A stretch of DNA of 64,000 bases from positions 6,330,001 to 6,394,000 of the forward strand of contig NC_084790.1 in the NCBI RefSeq assembly GCF_028858725.1, given 5' to 3'. Position 1 is the stretch's first letter. Each line of letters begins with the position of its first letter. This document shows positions 12,055 to 23,668 of the stretch, one piece after another. The notes under the pieces were generated by a model. It saw nothing but the letters and a program-made list of their open reading frames with translations, was not told the origin of the DNA and searched no databases. Both the position numbers and the translations under genes were made by a program. This DNA comes from Colius striatus (taxonomy: Eukaryota > Chordata > Aves > Coliiformes > Coliidae).

Positions 12055-12651
12055 AAGGCATCCTGGACTGCATCAAAGGAAGGGTGGCCAGCAGGCATGA
12101 GAGAAATGATTCTACCCCTCTACTCTGCTCTGGTGAGATGCTTGTGCAGTACCATGTCCACCTCTAAGGTCCTCAGCAAAGGAGAGACATGGACCTGTTG
12201 GAGTGTGTCCAGAGGATGGACACAAAAACAATGAGAGGGATGGAACACCTCTGCTGTGAGGGAAGGCTGAGAGAGTTGGGATTGTTTAGCCTGGAGAAGA
12301 CTCCAGGGATACTCTATTGCACTATTTCAATACTTAAAGGGAGCCTATTAAAAAATGAGGACATTTTATGGAAGGGTGTGTAGTGATAGGATAAGGGGTG
12401 ATGGTTTCAAACTCAAAAAGGGAAGATTCAAACTATGCATGAGGAAGAAATTTTTTATGATGAGAGTGATGAAACACTGGCACAGGTTGCCCAGAGAGGT
12501 TGTGGATGCCTCATGCCTGGAATCATTCATGGTCAGGTTGGATGTGGCTCTGAGCAACCTAATCTAGTTGAAAATGTCCCTGAACATTGCTGAAGGGCTA
12601 CACTAGATGATCTTTAAATATCCCTTCCAACCCAAATTGTTCTATGATTTC
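12055..12651 (+). mobile_element. CR1 LINE fragment
   Basis: A 5'-truncated CR1 copy. Decayed reverse-transcriptase C-terminal codons (CTACCCCTCTACTCTGCTCT onward) are followed by the 3' UTR and the tail TCCCTTCCAACCCAAATTGT ending at TTCTATGATTT (12650). Confidence 0.93.
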
Positions 12652-14519
12652 AAGGTCACTCACATAATGCTCAACGACTTTTGAAGGGTCAGACATCATC
12701 AGACAACTGGGCTATGTGGCAGCTGCAGGATGCCATGGCCAACCACAGAAAGAGCTGAAGGATAAAGATGTGCCCTGTCTGCAGCTTTACCCTGCAGAAA
12801 GGCAGGCAGATTGTCAGGGAGCTTCATCTGTCCTTGCACAGCTCATGAAAAGAAAAAACCCTGCAGTACACAGACCCTCAACCACAGCTGAGAAGCCTTG
12901 CCACAGCTAGACTGAGGAACTCTGAGAGATGGGCTTGCTGATCCATGAAGGTGAATTTTTCAGATGTGTGACATGTGAAGGGTTTTGCTCCTTCACAAAA
13001 TCTCATTGATTCTTTTTTAGCAGATGCACCTTTCTGAATCCTTAATCTGAGCAATTCCAGAGCAGTTATCTGGATCACAGGGCATGGAGATGGTTTCACA
13101 GGTTTCGCTCATGAGTAGAATGAGTTTCCAGAGGTTTGATGCTCTTGCACTCTTCACAGTAACAGCTTGGCAGGCAAGCAGCAATGAACTGGAAGCTTCC
13201 AAATATTTCTGAAATGTTTCCCCAGACAGAAGGCTATTGTAGGTCAGCTGTGACATGATCAGAACATGAGCAATCAAGAGTGCTATTTTGAAGCAAAATG
13301 TCTCATAACTTTCTGGAGAAATGTTCCCCAGGCTTCTGAAACTTAGAATAATCAGAGTGGAGAAAAGCACATGCTCAGTTCCACCACACAGAGGCACAAA
13401 TCTAATGTATTTGGCAGCATGGCATGAAGCTCTGATTTCTCGTGTTGGTGGACGCCAGTTTTCATTCCCAGGAAGCAGAACTACGGCTTAATTTTCTTTT
13501 TTAATTAAGCTTCTGCTTCTTGTGTGGATTGCTTTGAAAACACCATCCAGAGGCACTGGTAGGAAGGCAAACGTGACGCAGATTGTCCAGGATAGCTGCA
13601 TGAATCAGCAATTGATGCAAAACCTTTTCCTGGACAATGTTTAATGTTATATTAATTACAAATGTTAGGCCCCAGCCTCATTTTTGGTTAAGTTCAGTGA
13701 CCACAAAGTAGTACTGATCATGAAAGGTGCCAGACGAACTCAGCTTTTAACACCATCAGGAAAGAGAAATAACCTAGATCCTGAGGGTGACTTGATTTGG
13801 AGGAAAAGTGATCCCTGAAAAAGGAGCAGAAAGAGTAACAAAGATAAAGGCAGAAGGACCCGCAGTGCAGAAATACTTTGGCTAATTAAGGAGTATGAAA
13901 GAGCAAAACCAGAAAGGCACAAAACAGAAAAAATCAATACCTTTCAGTAGGTGAGTCTTTGTTTCCTGACCAGCCCTGTGCTAAATAAAGAGCTGCAGAC
14001 AGTCACAGAGGAGCTTAAACACAGAACAGGGCATTTTTACAGCAAAGGATGGTGTCAGAGACGGAAAGAAAGAGCTGACAAAGTGGATGTGGGTTCCTGT
14101 CCCCAGTTGTGCAGTGCCTACTGAAAGTCACACAATGCCAGGCAACCTCCAAGCAGCCTTGCACCCACTTTCTTTGTCCTTTGCATCACCAAGCCTTTTA
14201 TGCACAGAATACCAGGAGGAAGAGCACTGCACACTGTGTTTTGTGATAAAAGCAGCCCTGCATACCCACAGAGGAGCACAGAGAAGTAGTAGCAAGGTGG
14301 AAAACCCAAATAATACTCTGCCCTATCAAATTGGGGATGCAGAGGAAGGGAAATCCTGTTCAGGGCCCTCCCAGGGCTGTGCCAGGAAAGGCTCAGCCTC
14401 AAAGTTCAGGCATGAAACCTATCAAAAGAAGTCAATATCTGAGCAGCCTTAGGAACAAAGGAGGTCCCTCTTATCAACAGGGGTGCAGGGGAAGAGGGTT
14501 GATACTCTTGGCTTACTAT
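12652..14519. other. Unique intergenic sequence
   Basis: No coding exon, RNA gene or familiar repeat was recognised. Includes an AT-rich patch near 13490-13510 (TTTTCTTTTTTAATTAAGC). Confidence 0.4.
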
Positions 14520-15046
14520 GGAATGGTCAGGAGGTGAAACAAATGTGGGGAAACACAGGCATTGACATGGTTTGGGGAGAACACATGTGGGAAAACAAAG
14601 CAGTGAGAGGATAAAAAGGACCAGCAGCATATAAACGGTTTTCTGGTCAGGGTGCTTGTCTGGCCATCCCCTTTACTAGGTCAGTCCAGTCTGCCTGTAT
14701 ACCTTACCCAGCTCCACTTCTAGTGGTTTTCCTGAGTGAGGGGCACTGTACCTGGTGTGCATGTGTATGTCAGAGCAGCTCATGTGTCAGTGCTGCAGCA
14801 CCTGGAACACTGTGGGGGTGTGAGTGTGCAACTGCTGGGCAAGACCACCAAAGGGAATTGTTATAGGGGTTACTGGGGCAGTCCCGGGTGCTCTCTATGT
14901 CTGTGCTGGTGTGTGCAAGAAGGTCTGATTCAGCAGCTGGAGTGGCACCATGGTCTTGTATGTACCAGTAACTGGTAAGACTGGGACCCAGGGGCAGCTA
15001 CCAGGCTAACAATGTATGTGCCTGACTGCTGGAGGGACACAAGTTG
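14520..15046 (+). mobile_element. LTR-like element with TATA box, inverted relative to 10257-10425
   Basis: The first 160 bases match the reverse complement of 10257-10425. The element then continues through TATAAA (14630-14635) and GGTTTTCTGGTCAGGGTGCT. A G/T-rich section follows and runs to a short CA repeat. The TATA box followed by a plausible transcribed region is what an LTR promoter looks like, but no TG...CA termini or target duplication could be fixed. Confidence 0.55.
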
Positions 15047-15062
15047 TACACACACACACAAG
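15047..15062. repeat. Short (CA)n microsatellite
   Basis: About six CA units after AAGTTGTA, at the likely right border of the LTR-like element. Confidence 0.9.
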
Positions 15063-15429
15063 CACACATATTTATATGCATTTCCCAGTAAGAGACCTTG
15101 ATGCTGATCAGCTAGAGGGGAGAATAATAACCAGGCTGCTGGTGCTCCTTCTGTGCGGTGGCTGAGCGCACATCAGTGCTGCTCTGTGTGGGACAGACAC
15201 AAAGGGAGCTGCTGCAGGTGTGTGGTGTTACGTGTGCATTTGGGGAATGCGTTCTCAGTCTCACTGCTGGTTGGACCTCAAGACAAGGAGGTGCAGCAGC
15301 CTCATCTCTATCAAACTGATGGATTTGGCCTCTCCAAAGCATTGCAGGTGCTGGGAAAATCTGAGACTTCCTCCCAAGTACAGTGTAAAGTCAGAGAGAT
15401 CAGCCCAAAGCCAGTGCCGGTGCAGCAGG

Positions 15430-16400
15430 TGGTGTAAGGTCAACTACGGGAGACCTGCGTGGCAAGAGGGGCTCGGCGGGCAGCAGCGGGGGCACGGGCG
15501 GCACCGCTCGGCTGCGCAACTCGCTGTGCAAACTCGCCGTGCCTTCACCGGCGGGACCGCGCCGCGTCCCAACGCGGGTTCTCTTCGGGGACACGCGGCC
15601 CACCGCGACGGGGACCCGCAACAGGCGCCGTGAGAGGCGTGGGGGGAGCGGTCAGGGGGCAGGGGAACGGCGCGGTGCGGGGCAGGGGAGTGGTGCGGCG
15701 AGGGCGGCGGGGGGGCGGCGCGGTGCGGGACGGGGGGCGGCGCGATGCGGGACGGGGGGGCGGTGCGATGCGGGACGGGGGGCGGCGCGATGCGGGACGG
15801 GGGGGCGGTGCGCCGCACCCCGGCGCCGCCTTCCCGGGCAGAGGCCGCACCTGCCCCATCACCGCGGGCGGCTCCGCGCTGCGCTCCGGCAGCAGGTAAC
15901 GGGGGAGCCTTTCTCCGCAGCGGCGGTGGGTTGCGCGTGGGTCCCCCGCCTGCCCCATGAGCATCGGGACCCCCGATGGCGCGGCGGCTTCGGGCCGCGG
16001 GCGTCCTTGGCCGGGCGGGTCGTCCCCTGCCGCCGCGCTCCCGGTCGCGGCCGCGCTCTGCTCCGCGCAGCTGGCAGCGGCCGCGCCCCGCAGCTGCCCC
16101 TCGGGGCTCCCCAGGTGGGTCTCCCCGCGGCCGCGGCCCTGCCCCGCACCGTCACGCAGCAGGCGGGACCGCGGGTCCGCCGAGGAGCGGGATGCGATCG
16201 GGAGGGACGGGGAGCTGCCGTGCAGCTCCTCCCGCGGGCGGGCGCGGGTTGTCCCTCGGGGCGCCGCGGCCGGGCGGGCGGGCTCGATGCCGCCGTCGGC
16301 CGTGGCCTCGGAGGTGCCGAGCAGCTCGCATCAGCCGAGACGGTCGCAAGCGGCGGTTTCGGCTGAAAGAGGTGCTGCAGTAAGCAGTGCCGCTGCTTTC
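15430..16400. promoter_or_regulatory. FRMPD1: CpG island, candidate FRMPD1 promoter and 5' non-coding exon
   Basis: About 1 kb of very high G+C and CpG density, with sharp borders at about 15430 and 16400, stands alone between TOMM5 and the first FRMPD1 coding exon 16.6 kb downstream. The first coding exon of FRMPD1 begins with a splice acceptor four bases before its ATG, so at least one non-coding 5' exon must lie upstream; human FRMPD1 has such an exon. This is the only CpG island on the way. Possible donors on the plus strand are CAGCAG|GTAACG (GT at 15896) and CCCCAG|GTGGGT (GT at 16114). The assignment is inference. Confidence 0.6.
15640..15830 (+). repeat. G-rich tandem repeat inside the CpG island
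   Basis: About four to five copies of a 22-24 bp unit of the form GCGGGACGGGGGGCGGCGCGA lie at about 15720-15820, preceded by irregular G-runs from 15640. The plus strand has many runs of three to seven G separated by short loops, the arrangement that favours G-quadruplexes. Confidence 0.85.
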
Positions 16401-17134
16401 GCGCCGCATCGACTACTTCCCAAAAGCCACGTGGAAAATTGCTTTGCTGCTGGAGTTCATAGCCAGCTCCAGGGATGTTTGCCCCAAAACTGGCTGTCGT
16501 CAGAGAAACCAGTGTTGCCGCACAGGCTTAGCGGGTGCCCGCCATGCCGATGCAGTGGGGGAGATGGTGCCACGCTAACTCACGGGACTATCAGAAAGCC
16601 GACGGCTCTGACATTTGTTCCGGTGTCCTGCTGTTATCTCTTGTCCAGAAATACCTGCTTCACTGGATGACAGCTGCTTCTGCTGTGTCTGTTTAGTGTT
16701 TTCTGGACTGATCTTGCACCAAGTGCTATGAGCCAATTTTCTTTTTAATGGGAGGGAAAAGATATGTGCCCTCTAACAACAATTACAAGACAGGGAAACA
16801 AGTAACTTTTCAACACCTCTCTGTTGTGGAATTCACTGTCCATGATTTTGGCTTTTTAGTCGCAGCGGGAAAATGTTGTGAGAGAAATTTCACCCGAGCT
16901 TGAGGTACCAGACGTCAGAGGGGCTTTTACATGCAAGCATCAGGTGCAGCACTGTAGAGTTCTTCATCACCAAGGGAGGTGGTCTCACTGGGCAAAGGCA
17001 AGATCTCTGTGGGGCAACTGAAGCACAGAGATTGAAACTCCGTGAAAGACAGTGGATAGATAAGGTCAGGGCAGCAGTGTATGTTTGTCTGGTAAGTGTT
17101 AGAACTTTGTGTTGCTGGCTAAAGTGATTGGATT
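16401..17134. other. Unique sequence 3' of the CpG island
   Basis: Nothing recognised. G+C content drops quickly after 16600. Confidence 0.4.
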
Positions 17135-17600
17135 TGCTCCATTTGAGGTTCCACAGAGGTCTGTTCTGGGGCCATTCTTATTAAATGTACTCATCGATAA
17201 CCTGGGCGAAGGGACAGAGTGTGCTCTCAGCAAGTTCACAAGATGACACTAAACTAGAAGGACTGACTGATTCCCCAGAGGCTGTGCTGCCGTTCAGCAA
17301 GATCTTGACTAACTGGAGAGTCAGGCAGAGAACCACCTTATGAGGTTCAACAAGGACAAGTGCAGAGTCCTGCACCTGGGGAGGAACAACGCCATGCACC
17401 AGTACAGGCTGGGAGTGACCTGCTGGAGGGCAGCTCCAGGAGAGAGACCTGGGAGTGCTGGTTGATAATAAACGAAACATGAGCCAGCAATGTGCCCTCG
17501 TGGGCAAGAAGGCCAATGGCATCCTGGGGAGCATTAAGAAGAGTGTGGGCAGCAGGTTGAGGGAGGTTCATCTCCCCCTCTATTCTGCCCTGGTGAGGCT
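17135..17600 (+). mobile_element. CR1 LINE, 5' part of an interrupted copy
   Basis: Reverse-transcriptase-derived sequence (GGTCTGTTCTGGGGCCATTC onward, then TTATGAGGTTCAACAAGGACA) runs up to TCTGCCCTGGTGAGGCT. It then stops where a CR1 of opposite orientation begins. The same copy resumes at about 18223. Confidence 0.92.
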
Positions 17601-18222
17601 TAGAATGGTGGGGGTTGGAAGGGACCTTTAGAGATCATCCAGTCCAACCCGCCTGCAGAAGCAGGGTCACCTAAATCAGGCCACATAGGAACATGTCCAG
17701 GTGGGTCTTGAAGACCTCCAAGGAAGGAGCCTCCACAACCCCTCTGGGCAGCCTGTGCCAGGGCTCCCTCACCTCAACAGTGGAATAGATTTTTCTTGTG
17801 TTTTAAGTGAAGCTTTTTGTGTTCCAGCTTCATCCCATTACCCCTTGTCCTATTGCTAGCTACTATAGAAAAAAGGGATGTCCCAACCTCCTGACACCCA
17901 CCCTTTAGATATTTGTAAATGTTTACAAGATCTCCCCTCAGTCTCCTCTTCTCCAGACTAAACAGCCCCAGGTTCTGCAGCCTTTCCTCGTATGAAAGAT
18001 ATTCCAGTCCCCTGATCATCTTGGTGGTCCTGCGCTGGACTCTCTCCAGCAGTTCCCTGTCCCTCTTGAGCTGAGGAGCCCAGAAGTGGACACAGGACTC
18101 CAGATGAGGCCTCACCAGGGCAGAGTAGAGAGGGAGCAGAACCTCCCTCGACCTGCTGCCCACACTCTCCTTGATGCTTCCCAGGATGCCATTGGCCTTC
18201 TTGCCCATGAGGGCACATTGCT
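17601..18222 (-). mobile_element. CR1 LINE nested inside another CR1
   Basis: It begins TAGAATGGTGGGGGTTGGAA, a reversed CR1 3' end, and runs through the minus-strand block 17774-18226 encoding the CR1 reverse-transcriptase C-terminus ([20 protein letters not shown], then a run ending [11 protein letters not shown]). It is 5'-truncated near GCACATTGCTTCAT. The flanks on both sides belong to one older plus-strand CR1. Confidence 0.92.
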
Positions 18223-18724
18223 TCATCTGGAGTCCTGTGTCGAGTTCTGGGCTCCTCAGCTTAAGAGTGGTAACTTCTCGAGAGAGTCCAGCGGAGGGCT
18301 ACAAAGATGCTGAGGGGACTGGAGCATCTTTCTTACGAGGAAAGGCTGCAGGACCTGAGACTGTTTAGCCTGAAGATGAGATGGTTGAGGGGGATATCAG
18401 TGCTTATAAATCCATAAAGGGCAGGTGTTGAGAGGACTGGACCAATGTTTTTTTCTGTGGTGCCCAGTGATGGGACAAGGGATAATGGGCACAAGCTGGA
18501 ATGCAGAAAGTTCCACTTAAACGTAACAGAATAATTCTTTACTGTTGAGGTGAGGGAGCCCTGGCACAGGCTGCCCAGGCAGGCTGTGGAGTCTCCTTCT
18601 CTGGAGGTTTCCAGACCTACCTGGCTGCATTCCTGTGTACCCTGATCAAGGTGAACCTGCTTTAGCAAGGAGTTGGACTGGATGAGCTCTAGAGGTGCCT
18701 TCCAACCTTGACCATTCTGTGATT
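18223..18724 (+). mobile_element. CR1 LINE, 3' part of the interrupted copy
   Basis: It resumes with TGGAGTCCTGTGTCGAGTTC, exactly where the copy at 43201-43230 (GGTGAGGCCTCCTCTGGAGT) shows it should continue from 17600. It runs to the CR1 3' tail, ACCATTCTGTGATT. Confidence 0.92.
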
Positions 18725-19515
18725 TGTTTGTGCTTGTGATGGCTATTTAACCACTGGAAACACACCTACCAGCTTCTGTGTGGGTAACCAGTTCTGGATG
18801 TACATGCTCATTTCTACCCCTTGAGCATCAGGAGTTTTTTTTGTTAATGCTTTGCAACAGCTTGTCTGTTGAAGATGGGTTTACTACAGTAGTGGGAAGC
18901 TATCTGAAGTTTCTTCCTGGCAGATTTGGCTGAGACTTAATCTACCAGTGAGATGTGTGAGATAAGGCTAAATGGTCTAAAGGGGCTGTAAGACAAGAAA
19001 TGTTAGGAAGCCCACTAGTTTGAGGTAGTCTTTCCTTGGAGAAACATTCTGCTGGCCCAGAACAATCTGCAGGATTGGAGTTGTGTTCAGTAGGAATTCC
19101 TCAGTGAACCATTTCCTCTGCTTTATCTCTTTCTGTGGTACTGTTCCCACTCCCCTATGGGATTCTCTGTAACCAGGCAGAGAGAAATGCAGAAAATCAA
19201 GGCAGATTTTCATTCTCCTTGCATAAATTCCAGCTGGCATCAGCCAGAGAGGCACCAAACCCTTGCTCCATCCGTCCATTTGTGAATCAGCCTGTGCAGC
19301 TCTGGCAAGACTGGGTAAGCTTTGGGAAGCAATTGGGTAGGAAAGCCAAAAGTAAGGATGCAGTAGAACGATTTCACATCTCAAAGGAAGTGTCTGGCCC
19401 TCATTCCAGCCCTGTGGTACGAAAGAAATAATAGAGATAGTGATGTGGAGGTCTTCTTCAGACAAGAATAGAGGGGTAGGATGTCTCTGGATGGACACAG
19501 GGCTTGAAAGAAGCC
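18725..19515. other. Unique intergenic sequence
   Basis: No gene or repeat was recognised. Confidence 0.4.
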
Positions 19516-20135
19516 TGTTATCATGGTTTAACCTCAGCCAGCAACTAAGCACCATGCAGCTACTCTCTCACTCGTCATCCTCCCGGTGAGTTGGGGAGGA
19601 GAATTGCAGAAGAGAAAAAGAAAAAATAAAACTCATGGGTTCAGCTAAGAACAGTGTAATAACTAAAGTGAAATAAACTGTGAGAGTAACAGTAGTAATC
19701 ATAATAATGATTTAAAAAAATAATAATAATAGTTGTAATGAAAAGAAATATAAGAAAAAAGAGAGAGAAACAAATCCCAGGCAATGACCAGTGATGCACA
19801 ATATGATTCCTCATCACCCACTGACCAATGCCTGAGCAACAATCTACCCCTCTCCATCCTGCCAAGTTATATACTGAGTGTGATGTTTTATGGTATAGAA
19901 TATCCCTGTGGCTAGTTTGGATGAGCTGTCTTAGCCATGCTCCTTCCCAGCTCCTTGTGCACATGCCTGATGGCAGGGCAGGGGAAACCGAAAAGTTCTT
20001 TTCTTAGGATAAGTGGTACTTAGCAACAATTAAAACATTGGTGGTTTATCAACATTATCCTCACACTAAATCCAAAACACAGCACTGTACCAGTTACTGG
20101 GAAGAAAATTAATTACCTCAGCCAAAACCAGGACA
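19516..20135 (-). mobile_element. Solo LTR, avian ERVL type, reverse orientation
   Basis: On the minus strand it starts TGTCCTGGTTTTGGCTGAGG, then TAATTAATTTTCTTCCCAGT, and ends GGTTAAACCATGATAACA, giving TG...CA termini over 620 bp. It is the most complete of the copies related to 9697-10256. An AT-rich simple repeat (TAATAATAAT, near 19720) lies inside. No exact target duplication was seen (AAGCC before, CCAGT after). Confidence 0.8.
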
Positions 20136-20314
20136 CCAGTGAAGCCTTCCAGGAAACAGCAAGTGAAGTTCTTTTCCATCATGATTTCTTGGTCATGTCC
20201 TGCACCAGCTGCAACTGCTATGGGAAAAGGTGGCCTGACAGCAGAAATGACATTTGCAGTTAAGTGTGGAGCTTGCTGTGATGGAGACTCCCTTTTTCCT
20301 CTACTTTTGTTGCA

Positions 20315-20638
20315 AGCATATATTGGGGCAGTACTTTTCTCTGGGGTGGTACTTTTTTCTGTAGTGTCCCACTGGAACAGGGCAGAAGAAAGAGACAAAA
20401 GCTGGAACACAAAAAGTTCCATTTAAACATAAGGAGAAACTGCTTTACCTGTCAGGATGATGGAGCCCTGGCACAGGCTGCCCAGGGAGGGCGTGGAGTC
20501 TCCTCTGGAGGTTTCAAAACCTTCCTGAACACATTGCTGTGTGACCTATCTAGCTGGACCTGCTTTAGCAAGTGGATTGGACTAGATGATCTCTAGAGGT
20601 TCCTTCCAACCTCTGCCATTCTGTCCTTCTGTGATATG
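20315..20638 (+). mobile_element. CR1 LINE 3' fragment
   Basis: It carries CACAAAAAGTTCCATTTAAA, CCCTGGCACAGGCTGCCCAG and the tail GATGATCTCTAGAGGTTCCT, then CCATTCTGTCCTTCTGTGAT. Confidence 0.93.
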
Positions 20639-23561
20639 GCACATATTTCAAAGTGCAGTGCTACCTAAATTATGTTGTGTTTTGCTCCTCTCAGTTTTAG
20701 TAAATTACCCTCTACATATAAGCAAGCTGCTAGCAAACAGAGCAGTACGTTTAATGCTATTTAGTTATTTGGGCTTCAGTACTTGCAAGGAGCCTGCCAT
20801 TTTTAAAGCTGAGGAGGAGTTCTTATGTTTCTGTGAAATTCCTCTGTATGCAGTCTGAAATTCGTGTATCAATGTTTTCCAAGTACCTGTGTTTTCCCTT
20901 CCTTTATCCTTCCTTTCTTTGCATTTGCCAAAGGCTGTGCAGAAGTTGTTTCTCAGCTTCTAGTCTGGTGAAATCCAAGGCACATGTGAAAACCATCTTT
21001 ACCAACAGGTATGGAGAAACCTGTTGCATTTTGTACCCTGAACTTGCAAATGCTGAGATGAGTTTTCTTCTGTGTGAACAATCCCAGGAAGACAGTGGAA
21101 ATACTCTGGAGTGCCAGACTCCACAGGCATGTTTGTTGGTTCCAAGTCTGCATAATGACAAGTGACAATATGTGGAGCTCTGCACAGAATCTTTTTTTTC
21201 TTTTCCCCCCTGTTGTGCAAATTGCAAGTGGCATGAAAGTGTTGTGAATGGGATGAGCTGCTTGATTTCATGGTGAGGGGCAGGGGAAGGGCATCTGACT
21301 ACGCACTCAGAGGCAGTTCTTCTCATCACTGTGAAAGTTAAGAGATAAGAGGGGAGTATTCCTTCTCAACTGACAGTTCTTGTCCAGAGAGATATAACTA
21401 AAGAGATTAAAGTCTTCACACACTACCACATGTCTATTTTTAGAAGTGAAAGCTGTTCAGGAGGGGAAGTACTGATTTTTCTGCTTTCCACCTTTAATGG
21501 TCTGTTTATCGTTTTCTTCAGTGTGTGTGTAATGGACCGTGCACAAAGCTATTCTTACTTCTCCCCTTCTGCTCTAAGAGCCAGGCAAGGATGTAGGGCC
21601 TTTGCTAACTTATTTTTATTTGGTGCCTGAAGTATTTTCATACTATGTCCAGAAGCTTGTATTTTAAAATTAATTCACATGTGAAGACTCTTATATCTGC
21701 AGGAAACCAGAGCACAATGAGGGTGTAATGCTACAGTCCAGACTTGCAAAATACTTCACAGAGAAAACTAACAGCTAGCACTGCCCTACAGATTTGCTAG
21801 GGAGAGCAACAATGAACAGCTAACTGTGTACTTGAGGCCACTAATGACTTTTGTACACCAGTAGCATGTCTTGTCAAGGTAAAAGAGACAAAGGGACCAT
21901 TTTCATGAGTGTTTGACAGCGATAGACATGACCTGGTAGTGCCAGTCCTCCTGTTCCTCTGATGTCTTTGTTCTCAGTCTTTGTTCTCAAACTACAAGGA
22001 TGTGCTTCTGACACACGCTACAGTGATAATTTGGCTTTTGCTTAAAAATGTCCCATGACAAATCCCTCTGAGTCTCTTGGTGTGGATGATGTAGCTCATT
22101 TGGAGCTTCACTTTCATCCTTCAGCTGGCCAGTGGCCACAGGTCTTTTCCTCTATTGTTATGCTGCACAAGGCCCAGCTCTGGGGCTGGGCATGGAGCCA
22201 CCCTGCCAGAAGTGCTGGCACCAGGTCCTGGCAATTCTGAGTGTGTGCCCTTGCCAGTACACAGAGTGTCCACAAGTTGTATGGGATCTCATGCCTTTCC
22301 TCCACAGCTTTGAGGCTGGAGGATATTGTGCATCATAGGAGGAATCCAGTCAAGGACTAAACATCAGTGGCTGCAGAAGTAACACTCCCTCAGGCTGTTG
22401 TAGTTGCTCAGGCAGCCCTGGTTCTGAGGGTGGTCTGATGAGTGGGATGACAGTGGCTGTTGTTTGAGCTGGGATGAGCCACTCAAGTGTAAAGTGCTTT
22501 CATTGTGCAGAAACAAAAGCCTAAACCCCAAGATGCAGTGATGGCTAGATGAAAAAAGAAGTCAGGTTGGTGCTTTTACCTGAGGTAGTTGGTGACAACA
22601 GCTGACAAGCCAGAGCTTGCTCACCTGCTCACTGAAAGCAAGGCGATCTGAAGTGGCTGCGTGCTTGAATAGCTGGTGAAGGCTTGGGCACAGTGGCACT
22701 GGAATTGGACAGTGCTGGTCTTACTTGGCAGACAAGGTCATGTGTTTCTGGCACAGCACAGGTTTGCTTTATGGCTGCCAATGGCAGTATATGAACGTGC
22801 AGAAGACTGTAGAATTGTGCTGGTGTGCTGCCTCCTGAGCATCCTGGAGGGATGTGGCCCATACTTCTGCATAGCTCTAGGTCACGAGCTGCATGACCCC
22901 CTGGCTGATCATCTGTAGGGCTCCTTCTCCTTTTAACAACAGTAAAGCTGCTCATTTATTGGGTCATGGCTTGGCTCCCCTAGTATATAGAGGCCAGGCT
23001 GAAGAGCTTAGTACTGTCATGTGGCCAGAGGGATGTCAGCTTAGCAGTGACCTCCTTGTTAAGAGAGCAGTCTGTCCTATGGTGCCAAAGCAATTACACC
23101 CAGAGCCCCATAGGTGATCAGACAAGCAGCTGACATAACAGTGGAAGATAAATTCTGATGAGCAAACCTCAGTCTTCTTAGCGACATCTGGCAATATTGG
23201 CTGGTATAATGGGTTTTTTTTCCTTATTAAAGAAGCAGTGCTGCTGTAATGGGTGAGGAGACTGACATTCACAAGGATGTTTGTGGCCACAGGGAAGATC
23301 CTGCTCTGGACTCTCCTCCTTGGGCAGAAGAATGAGCCCTAGGTAGGCCCATAACTCTCGTATGGCAGAAACTTGTGCGTGGATAATTTGGACTGGCCTT
23401 TGATATGGTCAAGCCTGATGTGAATGCAGCTTGTCTCCACAAAATCCAGGGTGGTTTGTCACAGGTTTGCTCAGGGAAGACTTCTCCTGCTTCTGTTGTG
23501 TTGATTTATGAGACAAATGACCATAGTGATTTCTTTAATTTTCTTGTTTTTTTTCTTTTTT
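20639..23561. other. Unique intergenic sequence
   Basis: No coding exon, RNA gene or recognised transposon was seen on either strand. Confidence 0.4.
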
Positions 23562-23668
23562 AGTCTCTTTGTGACCTGATCTAGCTGGACCTGCTTTAGC
23601 AGAGGAGTTGGACTAGATGATCTCTAAAGGTCCCTTCCAACCCCTACCGTTCTATGACTCTATGATCC
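23562..23668 (+). mobile_element. CR1 LINE 3' tail (about 105 bp)
   Basis: A very short copy: CTAGCTGGACCTGCTTTAGC, then GATGATCTCTAAAGGTCCCT, ending GTTCTATGACTCTATGAT. Confidence 0.93.

Noticed and set aside
15444-16670. Overlapping open frames up to 275 codons on both strands in the second CpG island
   Set aside because: Low-complexity Gly/Arg/Pro/Ala translations in several frames at once are typical of CpG islands; no known domain or splice structure.
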